Below, piece by piece: positions 1 through 5,435 of a stretch of DNA of 11,027 nucleotides (position 1 is the first letter of the stretch; each line of letters begins with the position of its first letter). Both the position numbers and the translations under genes were made by a program. The DNA lies in assembly GCA_020853075.1 (NCBI GenBank), contig JADYZS010000509.1, positions 1 through 11,027 on the forward strand, read 5' to 3'. The DNA comes from Anaerolineae bacterium (lineage in GTDB: Bacteria > Chloroflexota > Anaerolineae > JADYZS01). The notes below the pieces were generated by a model. That model saw only the letters and a list, made by a program, of their open reading frames with translations. It did not search any database and was not told where the DNA came from.

Positions 1-491
1 GGCAGCGCGCGCAGCCTCTCGCCGATGATGGCAATGGTTCTCTCCATCTTGGCTGTGCCAGTTCTTTTCACCTCTTTGCCGACGCGCTTGACAAGCCGCC
101 GCTCTCGCCTGGTAAGATAACTGTGATATGGCCTCAGAATGGGGAACGCGGGGAGCATTTCTTGTATGGTGAGGGCCTGAACCTGTGTATCCCGCAAAGG
201 GCTGAGTTTATCAAGGCGATTACTCAGGTTGCGGCGCGTCTTCTGTAAGCGGTTAAGGCTATCGGGCAGGATGATGTGCAGGGCAGACAGCGTGGAAATC
301 AGGCGACGCATCGCCACCCGCAGGTCGTGTACCGCATCTTCAGAAGGTTCTTCCCGGCAGCGTTCCAGCTGCGCGCGGTAGGTTTGCCAGCGATCCTCCA
401 GGGAACGCAGCAGAAGGGCACGAACGTCGGGTATAGATTCTTTTCTCTTTTCTTGCCCGTCCAACCTTTCCAATGCCTGAGTCCCGTCCAT
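1..491 (-). CDS. CHAD-domain protein, C-terminal part beyond window
   Basis: The frame is open from an ATG at 491 to the left edge, giving 163 codons of a longer gene. Residues 52-64 (DAVHDLRVAMRRL) are the typical start of a CHAD domain, with the conserved His55 and the basic Arg58, Arg62 and Arg63. A second CHAD-like motif, LSPLRDTQV, lies at about 96-104. The visible part is Arg/Lys-rich and looks alpha-helical, with no signal peptide. CHAD domains are known to bind inorganic polyphosphate through their basic helical surface; binding here is inferred from family. An AGGAG lies about 8 nt before the ATG, which supports this start. The gene begins only 24 bp after the stop of the URO-D-family gene, so the two are probably co-transcribed. 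The C-terminal half of the domain lies outside the window. Confidence 0.85.
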   Translation of the reverse strand, partial: MDGTQALERLDGQEKRKESIPDVRALLLRSLEDRWQTYRAQLERCREEPSEDAVHDLRVAMRRLISTLSALHIILPDSLNRLQKTRRNLSNRLDKLSPLRDTQVQALTIQEMLPAFPILRPYHSYLTRRERRLVKRVGKEVKRTGTAKMERTIAIIGERLRAL

Positions 492-515
492 TTTCCCACT
501 CCTGCTTCCAACAAC

Positions 516-1580
516 CTATAACCCATAAGTTGCCCGTCTGACGTTAATGGGATAATGGCCGTATTCATAGACCGTGTCGCACATTGCCTTCACACATTGT
601 ATATCACAATAACTGGCGATGGAGTTACCAGATGCCAACATGTAGCGGCCTCCCGGCGCGACATCCCGCAAGAGGCCCAGCGTCGTTTCTCTCACCTCCT
701 CCGGTGTGCCTGCGCCCAGCAGATCCACATCCACATTACCGGACAATATGATGCGGTCACTATACTGTTTCTTGACGGCGCGGATATCCATGCAAAGCGG
801 CTCAATAGGATTGAGGACTTTAATGCCGAGTGCGAGAAGTTCATCCAGGATCGGAGTCAGGTTACCATCCGAATGATAGACCCAGGGGATACCCACATCT
901 CGTATCACATCGGCCACCTTGCGCACATGGGGCAGCATATATTGGCGGAACATCTCAGGCGACCACAGGGTGCCGGTGCGAAAGGCGATGTCATCGGAGG
1001 TCCAGAACATGTCAAACCCCAGTTTAGCCGCCTGCTCTGCCACCGCTGCCGAGAAATCGGTATAGCGCCGTAGCACCTCCTGCACCAGATCGGGCGCGTC
1101 GTAAAGGCAATAGTAGAAGTGCAACATGCCCATTGCCAGATAGGTAGCCGAGATGCCCACGCGGCAACTGCAAACCCTGGCGTAGTCTCCCGATTTGGCT
1201 ATCGCCTCTCGCGCAGGCTTGAGAAACTCTTCACTGGCTGGGTTGGGGAAATGCAGAAGTTCCAGATCGTCCCAGTCCTTGATCTTGCCGTCCTCAAAAA
1301 AGAGGATGCCATCCTTGCCCGGCACTTTTATGGCTGGGATGGGTGGCAACATGTGGTAGGTGATATTGTCGCGATGGAGTATCTCATTTACTTTGAGTTG
1401 TGTCTCTATCGGCGCGCTCTCGTACTCGCCCGAGTCAAAGTACTGGCCCTCCGGCAGTTCTGCCTTGAGCAACTTCGCGATAAAGGGATAGTCAACACCA
1501 TTCTCCACATAGGGAACGCGATCGGGGATCTCACCGGCCAACACACATTTTACTCGTTCACGTGGCGTCATCTCAGACAT
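516..1580 (-). CDS. URO-D/corrinoid methyltransferase-family protein
   Basis: This 354-residue protein has the fold signatures of the uroporphyrinogen decarboxylase superfamily, which includes HemE and cobamide-dependent methyltransferases such as MtaA, MtbA and CmuA. The N-terminus (TPRERVKCVLAGEIPDRVP) is the usual family opening. Downstream are SDD at 195-197, HSDGN at 236-240, NPIEP at 257-261 and GNVD at 281-284. It is not a clear HemE. In methylcobamide:CoM methyltransferases a zinc-binding HxC sits where this protein has His236-Ser-Asp238, so metal use and substrate may differ. A role in corrinoid-linked methyl transfer is plausible but unproven, and no corrinoid protein gene is visible beside it. 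GGAGGA lies 4 nt before the ATG. The CHAD gene follows 24 bp downstream; the kinase-like pair lies 90 bp upstream, with a candidate promoter in the gap. Confidence 0.85.
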   Translation of the reverse strand: MSEMTPRERVKCVLAGEIPDRVPYVENGVDYPFIAKLLKAELPEGQYFDSGEYESAPIETQLKVNEILHRDNITYHMLPPIPAIKVPGKDGILFFEDGKIKDWDDLELLHFPNPASEEFLKPAREAIAKSGDYARVCSCRVGISATYLAMGMLHFYYCLYDAPDLVQEVLRRYTDFSAAVAEQAAKLGFDMFWTSDDIAFRTGTLWSPEMFRQYMLPHVRKVADVIRDVGIPWVYHSDGNLTPILDELLALGIKVLNPIEPLCMDIRAVKKQYSDRIILSGNVDVDLLGAGTPEEVRETTLGLLRDVAPGGRYMLASGNSIASYCDIQCVKAMCDTVYEYGHYPINVRRATYGL

Positions 1581-1621
1581 GCTATCCTCCCAGTCCTCTT
1601 TCAGTCAGTGTTAAACCGAAA

Positions 1622-1650
1622 ATGAAAAGACCTTAGCGTACCTTCGTCAA
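1622..1650 (-). promoter_or_regulatory. Candidate sigma70 promoter for the URO-D/CHAD pair
   Basis: On the minus strand TTGACG (1645-1650) and TTTCAT (1622-1627) are separated by 17 nt. The -35 matches consensus at 5 of 6 positions and the -10 at 4 of 6. It sits in the 90-bp gap between the second kinase-like gene and the URO-D-family start, giving a leader of about 35 nt. The match is modest, so read-through from the upstream genes is equally possible. Confidence 0.35.
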
Positions 1651-1670
1651 TTGACAGCCCCCTACAAACC

Positions 1671-2408
1671 TCACGCGGCCACCATACTCTCCAGCACAGG
1701 CTGTACAGGTCTTACGGGCTCTATCTGAAGGATTTGCTCCACTTTCGCCCTGAGTTCAATTGAGATCGTGCGCGGCAGGCGATTCCCCCGGATCGTTTCA
1801 AAGTTGTAAATTCCCTGGAGGACACGAAATTGCTCCTGCAATTGATGCTGGTAGCCGATGAAGCACTCGTACATGTCGCCCGCCCGACGGATATCCATGC
1901 CCGATTCCCAATAGTCCAACACGCCCGTTTTGCGGAAGTTCCGCTCGGCCAGCATCTCTGGCGGCACCTGCAAATAGAAGACCGCATCGGGCACCAGAGC
2001 AATGCTGTACAGTTCCCGCAGCCATTCCAGGCTGGCTCCTCGCACCAGGGCGCGCGCCATCAAAGTATATATGTAGCGGTCCGCCAAAACGATGAAACCG
2101 GCACGCAGCGCGGGAATGATTTTGTTCTCCATCTGGTCCGCAAAATCTGTCGCGTAGAACAAAGCCAGGGTCGTCGGCCCCATGGTGTTGCCTTGTTTGG
2201 CCTCTTCTATTTCCTTCGCGATCAGGAGGGATCGCCTCAGCCCAACTTCCTCTGTGGCATAGCCCATGCGCTGCAACCAATCGCGCAGCATCGCCAGCTG
2301 AGTGCTGCGGCCTGAACCATCTGAACCTTCCAGCACGATCAACTTGCCTTTGAGGAGCGCCGGATCAACGTTAGGGAGACCCTTGCCGTAGAATTGCTTG
2401 ACCGCCAT
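1671..2408 (-). CDS. Thymidylate-kinase-like protein, second tandem copy (Walker A Lys replaced by Arg)
   Basis: This 245-residue protein has the layout of the thymidylate kinase family: a P-loop at 28-36 (GSDGSGRST), a central helical part and a DRY motif at 110-112. Two features are odd. The Walker A Lys is Arg34 (CGC), and the dTMP-kinase REPGGT stretch is absent. It shares a signature with the gene just upstream: TDFAD at 87-91, then AGxIVLADRYxYT ending near 115. The two look like diverged duplicates. At 245 residues it exceeds the usual 200-215, with an extra N-terminal segment before the P-loop and a C-terminal tail. The ATG at 2408 overlaps the upstream TAA as TAATG and has GGAGAG before it, so translation is probably coupled. 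A GTG at 2423 is in frame but less likely. Normal dTMP kinase activity is doubtful; a regulatory partner or another phosphotransfer role is possible. Confidence 0.8.
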   Translation of the reverse strand: MAVKQFYGKGLPNVDPALLKGKLIVLEGSDGSGRSTQLAMLRDWLQRMGYATEEVGLRRSLLIAKEIEEAKQGNTMGPTTLALFYATDFADQMENKIIPALRAGFIVLADRYIYTLMARALVRGASLEWLRELYSIALVPDAVFYLQVPPEMLAERNFRKTGVLDYWESGMDIRRAGDMYECFIGYQHQLQEQFRVLQGIYNFETIRGNRLPRTISIELRAKVEQILQIEPVRPVQPVLESMVAA

Positions 2409-3100
2409 TAGTGTACTCTCCACGTATATTTGAATAGCCGGAGATCCAGCCGGTTCTGAACGATCTCGCGCACTTCTTGTTGCTGCACGTCGGGCGGCCT
2501 GCTGGCGTCAATCACGACGAACCGGAATTCCGCCGCCATACGGAGATACTCCTCGTAAATCTTTCCCTGGAACAAGCGAAAACTCTCGTAAGGATCGGTG
2601 GAGAGGCCCAGGTCCATCCCGGCCTCATGGTACTTGAGTTGTGGTCGCCCGCCGAGTATCCTGCCCAGCGCGACCTCCAACGGCACGCTGAAGAAGAGGG
2701 TAATATCGGGCGGGCGGGCGAAACTGTACATCTTTCTAATCCACTCGCGGTCGCAGCCGCGTACGGTGTCGCGCGCGAAAGCGGTGTACATGTAGCGATC
2801 CGCCAGCACGATGTAGCCGGCATGAAGCAGCGGCAGGATTTGCCGTTCGTAGCGGTCGGCAAAGTCGGTGCAATGGATCAGGGAGAAGGTCGTCGGCGTC
2901 AGAAGTTGACGCTTCTTGCCCCTGCTGGTGGCCTTCTTGACCAGGGCCGAGGAGTTCCATTCGGTGAAGAAGACTTTCGTCCCCTCCAGTTCCAGCCACC
3001 GTTTGAGAAGGTTGATCTGGGTGGATTTGCCTGAACCGTCCAACCCTTCTACGGCGATCAATTTGCCTCGGATTTCGTCAAGGGTTCTGCTGCGTGCCAT
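2408..3100 (-). CDS. Thymidylate-kinase-like P-loop protein, first tandem copy
   Basis: This 230-residue protein resembles thymidylate kinase. The Walker A GLDGSGKST is at 19-27, DRY at 101-103, and PPDITLFFSVPLEVALGRI corresponds to the family's PDLTLYLDV strand-helix unit. The REPGGT substrate loop of dTMP kinases is replaced by TEWNSS (46-51), and the usual region before the base-binding Arg reads CTDFADRYERQI (77-88). Binding of a nucleoside monophosphate is therefore plausible, but dTMP is not assured. The ATG at 3100 is chosen because GAGGTG lies 5 nt before it; an in-frame GTG at 3118 lies upstream of that ribosome site. The next gene starts inside this gene's stop codon (TAATG), which suggests the two products are made together. 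The region just upstream is occupied by a palindromic repeat element. Confidence 0.82.
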   Translation of the reverse strand: MARSRTLDEIRGKLIAVEGLDGSGKSTQINLLKRWLELEGTKVFFTEWNSSALVKKATSRGKKRQLLTPTTFSLIHCTDFADRYERQILPLLHAGYIVLADRYMYTAFARDTVRGCDREWIRKMYSFARPPDITLFFSVPLEVALGRILGGRPQLKYHEAGMDLGLSTDPYESFRLFQGKIYEEYLRMAAEFRFVVIDASRPPDVQQQEVREIVQNRLDLRLFKYTWRVH

Positions 3101-3152
3101 AATTGCACCTCGCTTCACGTTCAGGTAGTGTCAGCGGATGCCCTCAGCGTAG

Positions 3153-3199
3153 CAGATTAGCGGATAATTGCTGCCACATGAGGGCCATCCGCTAATCTG
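3153..3199. repeat. 13-bp perfect inverted repeat (GCGGAT hairpin)
   Basis: CAGATTAGCGGAT (3153-3165) and ATCCGCTAATCTG (3187-3199) are exact reverse complements around a 21-nt spacer. This is the hairpin shared with the copy downstream of metK, where the equivalent arms are 16 nt long. Confidence 0.85.
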
Positions 3200-3218
3200 T
3201 CGCTTGCACCTAGTCGGC

Positions 3219-3303
3219 GCCGTGTACGCCCAGCCGTACTCGGCAGGGCAAGCCGACCCCGCGGGGCGGCGTCCACCTGTCGCGTACGCCAGGCGTACAC
3301 GGC
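3219..3303. repeat. 12-bp inverted repeat centred on CCCCGCGGGG
   Basis: GCCGTGTACGCC (3219-3230) and GGCGTACACGGC (3292-3303) are exact reverse complements. Their midpoint, 3261, falls on the palindrome CCCCGCGGGG at 3257-3266. Each flank also holds a smaller GTACGCC/GGCGTAC-type palindrome. This foldback is present only in copy A of the element, so it looks like an insertion into the simpler form. Confidence 0.75.
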
Positions 3304-3362
3304 AGCCGCCTGCAGGCTACCTATCCGCTGACCTCTAAGTATGCCTGAGACACTGGCGCGGC

Positions 3363-3953
3363 TCAACTGCCCGGCCCGCGGCCATCCAACCCCAACGGGC
3401 TGGCGATACTCTGCATGGCCTGGAGCACGATGCGGATGTGCTCGTCCAGGGGGATGTCCAACTCCGCTGCGCCTTGTTCAATGTCGGCGCGGTTGATGGC
3501 CGCAGCGAAGAGCTTATCCTTCCACTTCTTCTGCACCGACTTCACTTCCACATCACGAATATCCTTAGATGGGCGCACGTAGGCGCAGGCCATGATGAGG
3601 CCCGTCAGTTCGTCTATCGCATAGAGCGCGCTATCCATCGGCGTCGTGCGGGGGACGCCGAGGAACGGCGCGTGACCCTCCACCGCGTGAATCAGTTCGT
3701 CGGGCCAGCCCTGCTCGCGAAAGAGGCGCAGGGCTGTGCGAGGATGGCCGGCGATCCGGTCGTTCATATCGGGAAAACGTTCAAAATCCAGGTCGTGTAC
3801 CAGGCCAGTGATGCCCCATAGGTGCTCATTGGCTCCGAAGCGGCGGGCGTAGGCTCGCATTCCCGCCTCCACCGCCAGCGCGTGTTTGCGCAGGCTCTCG
3901 CTGGCTATCCATTGGCACAGTAGATCCCAGGCTTCCTCTCGCGTCGACAGCAC
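3363..3953 (-). CDS. HD-domain metal-dependent hydrolase
   Basis: This small protein (196 residues from the chosen start) has an HD-superfamily layout: His24 in LRKHALAVE, the His53-Asp54 doublet in GLVHDLDFERFP, His70 in AGHPRTAL, and His94 in EGHAPFLG. These are the usual metal ligands of HDIG-type phosphohydrolases. The C-terminal part is helical and of no known specificity; no second domain is seen. The substrate cannot be told from sequence; nucleotides or cyclic nucleotides are common for the superfamily. The GTG at 3953 is preferred because GGAGGTG lies 6 nt before it; a longer frame begins at GTG 3968, upstream of that ribosome site. The gene diverges from the SAM operon and has its own promoter candidate at 3992-4020. 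Confidence 0.82.
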   Translation of the reverse strand: MLSTREEAWDLLCQWIASESLRKHALAVEAGMRAYARRFGANEHLWGITGLVHDLDFERFPDMNDRIAGHPRTALRLFREQGWPDELIHAVEGHAPFLGVPRTTPMDSALYAIDELTGLIMACAYVRPSKDIRDVEVKSVQKKWKDKLFAAAINRADIEQGAAELDIPLDEHIRIVLQAMQSIASPLGLDGRGPGS

Positions 3954-3991
3954 GGCCCACACCTCCACAATAAATGGCGTCGCAGGGCCCT

Positions 3992-4020
3992 ATTGTGCCC
4001 TACGATGCACGTTTCGTCAA
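3992..4020 (-). promoter_or_regulatory. Candidate sigma70 promoter for the HD gene
   Basis: On the minus strand TTGACG (4015-4020) and CACAAT (3992-3997) are separated by 17 nt. Start of transcription near 3985 would give a leader of about 32 nt that includes the GGAGGTG ribosome site. Confidence 0.55.
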
Positions 4021-4052
4021 GCAATGTGGTTTCCACCCGGAGCCCTGATGTT

Positions 4053-4081
4053 TTGACAAATCCGCGCCGCTGTGCTACTAT
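4053..4081 (+). promoter_or_regulatory. Sigma70 promoter of the SAM recycling operon
   Basis: TTGACA (4053-4058) is a perfect -35 box. After 17 nt comes TACTAT (4076-4081), preceded by TGC, which makes an extended -10. Transcription would start near 4088, about 20 nt before the first riboswitch helix. The position directly ahead of the riboswitch supports the call. Confidence 0.8.
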
Positions 4082-4106
4082 GGCGGTGCAATTGAATAGC
4101 AAGGCA

Positions 4107-4281
4107 CTCTTATCCAGAGGGGGGGAGGGATCGGCCCTGAGAACCCCCGGCAACCGCCCCGGTGGGCAGGTAGATGATGGCGATGGCCGTGCATCATCTA
4201 TCGCGACAACGCCCATCAGGCTGGTGCCAACTCCGGCAGGCGGCGGCGCAGTCCGGCGCCGTAGCGTCTGAAAGATGAGAG
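4107..4281 (+). promoter_or_regulatory. SAM-I (S-box) riboswitch
   Basis: This leader carries the conserved S-box core. P1 is closed by CTCTTATC (4107-4114) pairing with GATGAGAG (4274-4281) over 8 bp. GGGAGGGATCGGCCC (4122-4136) and CCCGGCAACC (4146-4155) form the P2/kink-turn part. GGTGCCAACTCC (4223-4234) is the P3/P4 junction, and TGAAAGATGAGAG is the classic 3' end. In this family SAM binding stabilises P1. The aptamer is about 175 nt, longer than usual, because the P3 arm carries an extra 9-bp stem (TAGATGATG 4171-4179 with CATCATCTA 4192-4200). It sits between a strong promoter and mtnA, so it should control the whole mtnA-adenosine kinase-ahcY-metK run, shutting it off when SAM is plentiful. 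Confidence 0.95.
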
Positions 4282-4297
4282 GAGGACCCGACGCGTG

Positions 4298-4327
4298 CGC
4301 TCTCCTCTTGGAGAGCGTTTCTTGTGT
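4298..4327 (+). terminator. Riboswitch-controlled intrinsic terminator
   Basis: CGCTCTCC (4298-4305) and GGAGAGCG (4310-4317) form a perfect 8-bp hairpin with a TCTT loop, followed by the U-rich TTTCTTGTGT. A competing antiterminator can form between 4277-4285 (GAGAGGAGG) and 4301-4309 (TCTCCTCTT). That pairing uses the 3' strand of riboswitch helix P1 and the 5' strand of the terminator, so it excludes both. With SAM bound, P1 forms and the terminator is free; without SAM, the antiterminator forms and transcription continues into mtnA. Confidence 0.88.
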
Positions 4328-4345
4328 CAGGGATTAGGCATCTGC

Positions 4346-5398
4346 ATGCGGACGATTTGGTGGGAAGATAATTTCGTCAGAATGATTGACCAGCGGCTCC
4401 TCCCCGGCCGTCTGGAAGTCCCCGCCTATAACAATTATCAGGACGTGGCCTGGACCATCAAAGAGATGGTCATTCGTGGCGCGCCGGCCATCGGCGCAGC
4501 CGCGGGCTTCGGCATGGTTCTGGCCGCGCGGCAGAGCCAGGCGACCACACGTGCAGCACTGCTGGCAGACCTGGAACGCGCTGGCGATGTTCTGAGGGCC
4601 GCGCGTCCCACCGCAGTGAACCTGTCGTGGGGCGTGGAGCGGCTGCTGCGGCGCGCTCAAGACCCTGCCCTGGAAACGCCCGATGCCATCCGCGTGGCGA
4701 TGCTGGCCGAGGCGCAGGCCCTGGCCGACGAAGACGTAGAAGTCAATAAGCGTATGGGGCGAAACGGCGCGGCGGTGATCCCTGATGGCGCGCGCATCCT
4801 TCACCACTGCAATACCGGCAGCCTGGCGACGGTGGATTACGGCACCGCGCTGGGCGTCGTGCGCGCCGCCCACGAGGAGGGTAAGCGCGTCCACGTCTGG
4901 GTGGACGAGACACGCCCTCGCCTCCAGGGCGCGCGCTTGACAGCCTGGGAACTGATGCAGGACGAGATACCGATGACCCTTATCGCCGACAACGCCGCCG
5001 GCCTTCTCATGCGCACCGGCCAGGTGGACGTCGTCCTCTACGGCGCAGACCGGGTGGCGGCCAACGGCGACGTGGCGAACAAAGTCGGGAGTTACAACGT
5101 CGCGGTGCTGGCCCAAGAAAACGGTATCCCCTGTTATTCCGTCGTCCCCACCTCCACCATTGACCTGAACCTCCCCACCGGCGATGACATCCCCATTGAG
5201 CAGCGTCCGGCAGAGGAAGTGACGATGGTAGGGGGCGTGCGCATCGCGCCGGAGCATGTGGCAGTCTATAATCCCGCCTTTGACGTCACGCCGCACCGCT
5301 ATCTCACTGGCATCATCACCGAAGAAGGCATCGTCTATCCGCCTTTTAGAGAGGGCTTGCGGCGCGTGAAAGAGACGGCGGAGGCGCGGCGGCGGTGA
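4346..5398 (+). CDS. mtnA: S-methyl-5-thioribose-1-phosphate isomerase
   Basis: MtnA converts methylthioribose-1-phosphate to methylthioribulose-1-phosphate in the cytoplasmic methionine salvage pathway. The 350-residue product has the family's usual length. It shows MVIRGAPAIGAAAGFG near 41-56, the catalytic Cys155 in HHCNTGSLA (153-161), the VDETRPRLQGARLTAWEL block, and the catalytic Asp235 in GADRVAANGDVANKVG (233-248). Both catalytic residues are present. The start is the ATG at 4346 (MRTIWWEDN), which fits the family N-terminus; a GTG at 4295 is rejected because it lies inside the riboswitch expression platform. The ribosome site is weak (AGGGA or TTAGG). It is the first gene behind the SAM riboswitch; the adenosine kinase gene follows after 37 bp. 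Methylthioadenosine phosphorylase, the preceding pathway step, is not in the window. Confidence 0.96.
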   Translation: MRTIWWEDNFVRMIDQRLLPGRLEVPAYNNYQDVAWTIKEMVIRGAPAIGAAAGFGMVLAARQSQATTRAALLADLERAGDVLRAARPTAVNLSWGVERLLRRAQDPALETPDAIRVAMLAEAQALADEDVEVNKRMGRNGAAVIPDGARILHHCNTGSLATVDYGTALGVVRAAHEEGKRVHVWVDETRPRLQGARLTAWELMQDEIPMTLIADNAAGLLMRTGQVDVVLYGADRVAANGDVANKVGSYNVAVLAQENGIPCYSVVPTSTIDLNLPTGDDIPIEQRPAEEVTMVGGVRIAPEHVAVYNPAFDVTPHRYLTGIITEEGIVYPPFREGLRRVKETAEARRR

Positions 5399-5435
5399 GA
5401 ATAGATCACATTCCAACCGTTACGGAGGGTTCTGG

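Larger units (their letters stand above)
3130..3332. repeat. Composite palindromic repeat element, copy A
   Basis: This 203-bp stretch lies between the HD gene and the kinase-like pair. Its ends are a perfect 10-bp inverted repeat, GTCAGCGGAT (3130-3139) and ATCCGCTGAC (3323-3332). Inside are a 13-bp perfect hairpin at 3153-3199 and a second foldback at 3219-3303. A shorter relative at 9105-9201 has the same GCGGAT-based ends and first hairpin but lacks the second foldback. No obvious target duplication or coding potential was seen. It may be a REP-like or MITE-like dispersed element; it could also cap the 3' end of the HD transcript. Confidence 0.7.

Noticed and set aside
299..568. 89-codon minus-strand frame across the CHAD start
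   Set aside because: It overlaps the real CHAD frame in another register and the end of the URO-D gene, and shows no family pattern.
3157..3366. 69-codon minus-strand frame in the repeat element
   Set aside because: It lies wholly in palindromic repeat sequence with no ribosome site or recognisable product.
4295..4345. GTG at 4295 as an upstream start for mtnA
   Set aside because: It lies within the antiterminator/terminator of the riboswitch and adds 17 residues absent from the family; ATG 4346 gives the normal N-terminus.
4334..5416. 360-codon open frame on the minus strand opposite mtnA
   Set aside because: Translation is His/Arg/Gly-rich with no family pattern, and the plus strand holds a complete mtnA with both catalytic residues; it is a GC-rich antisense shadow.
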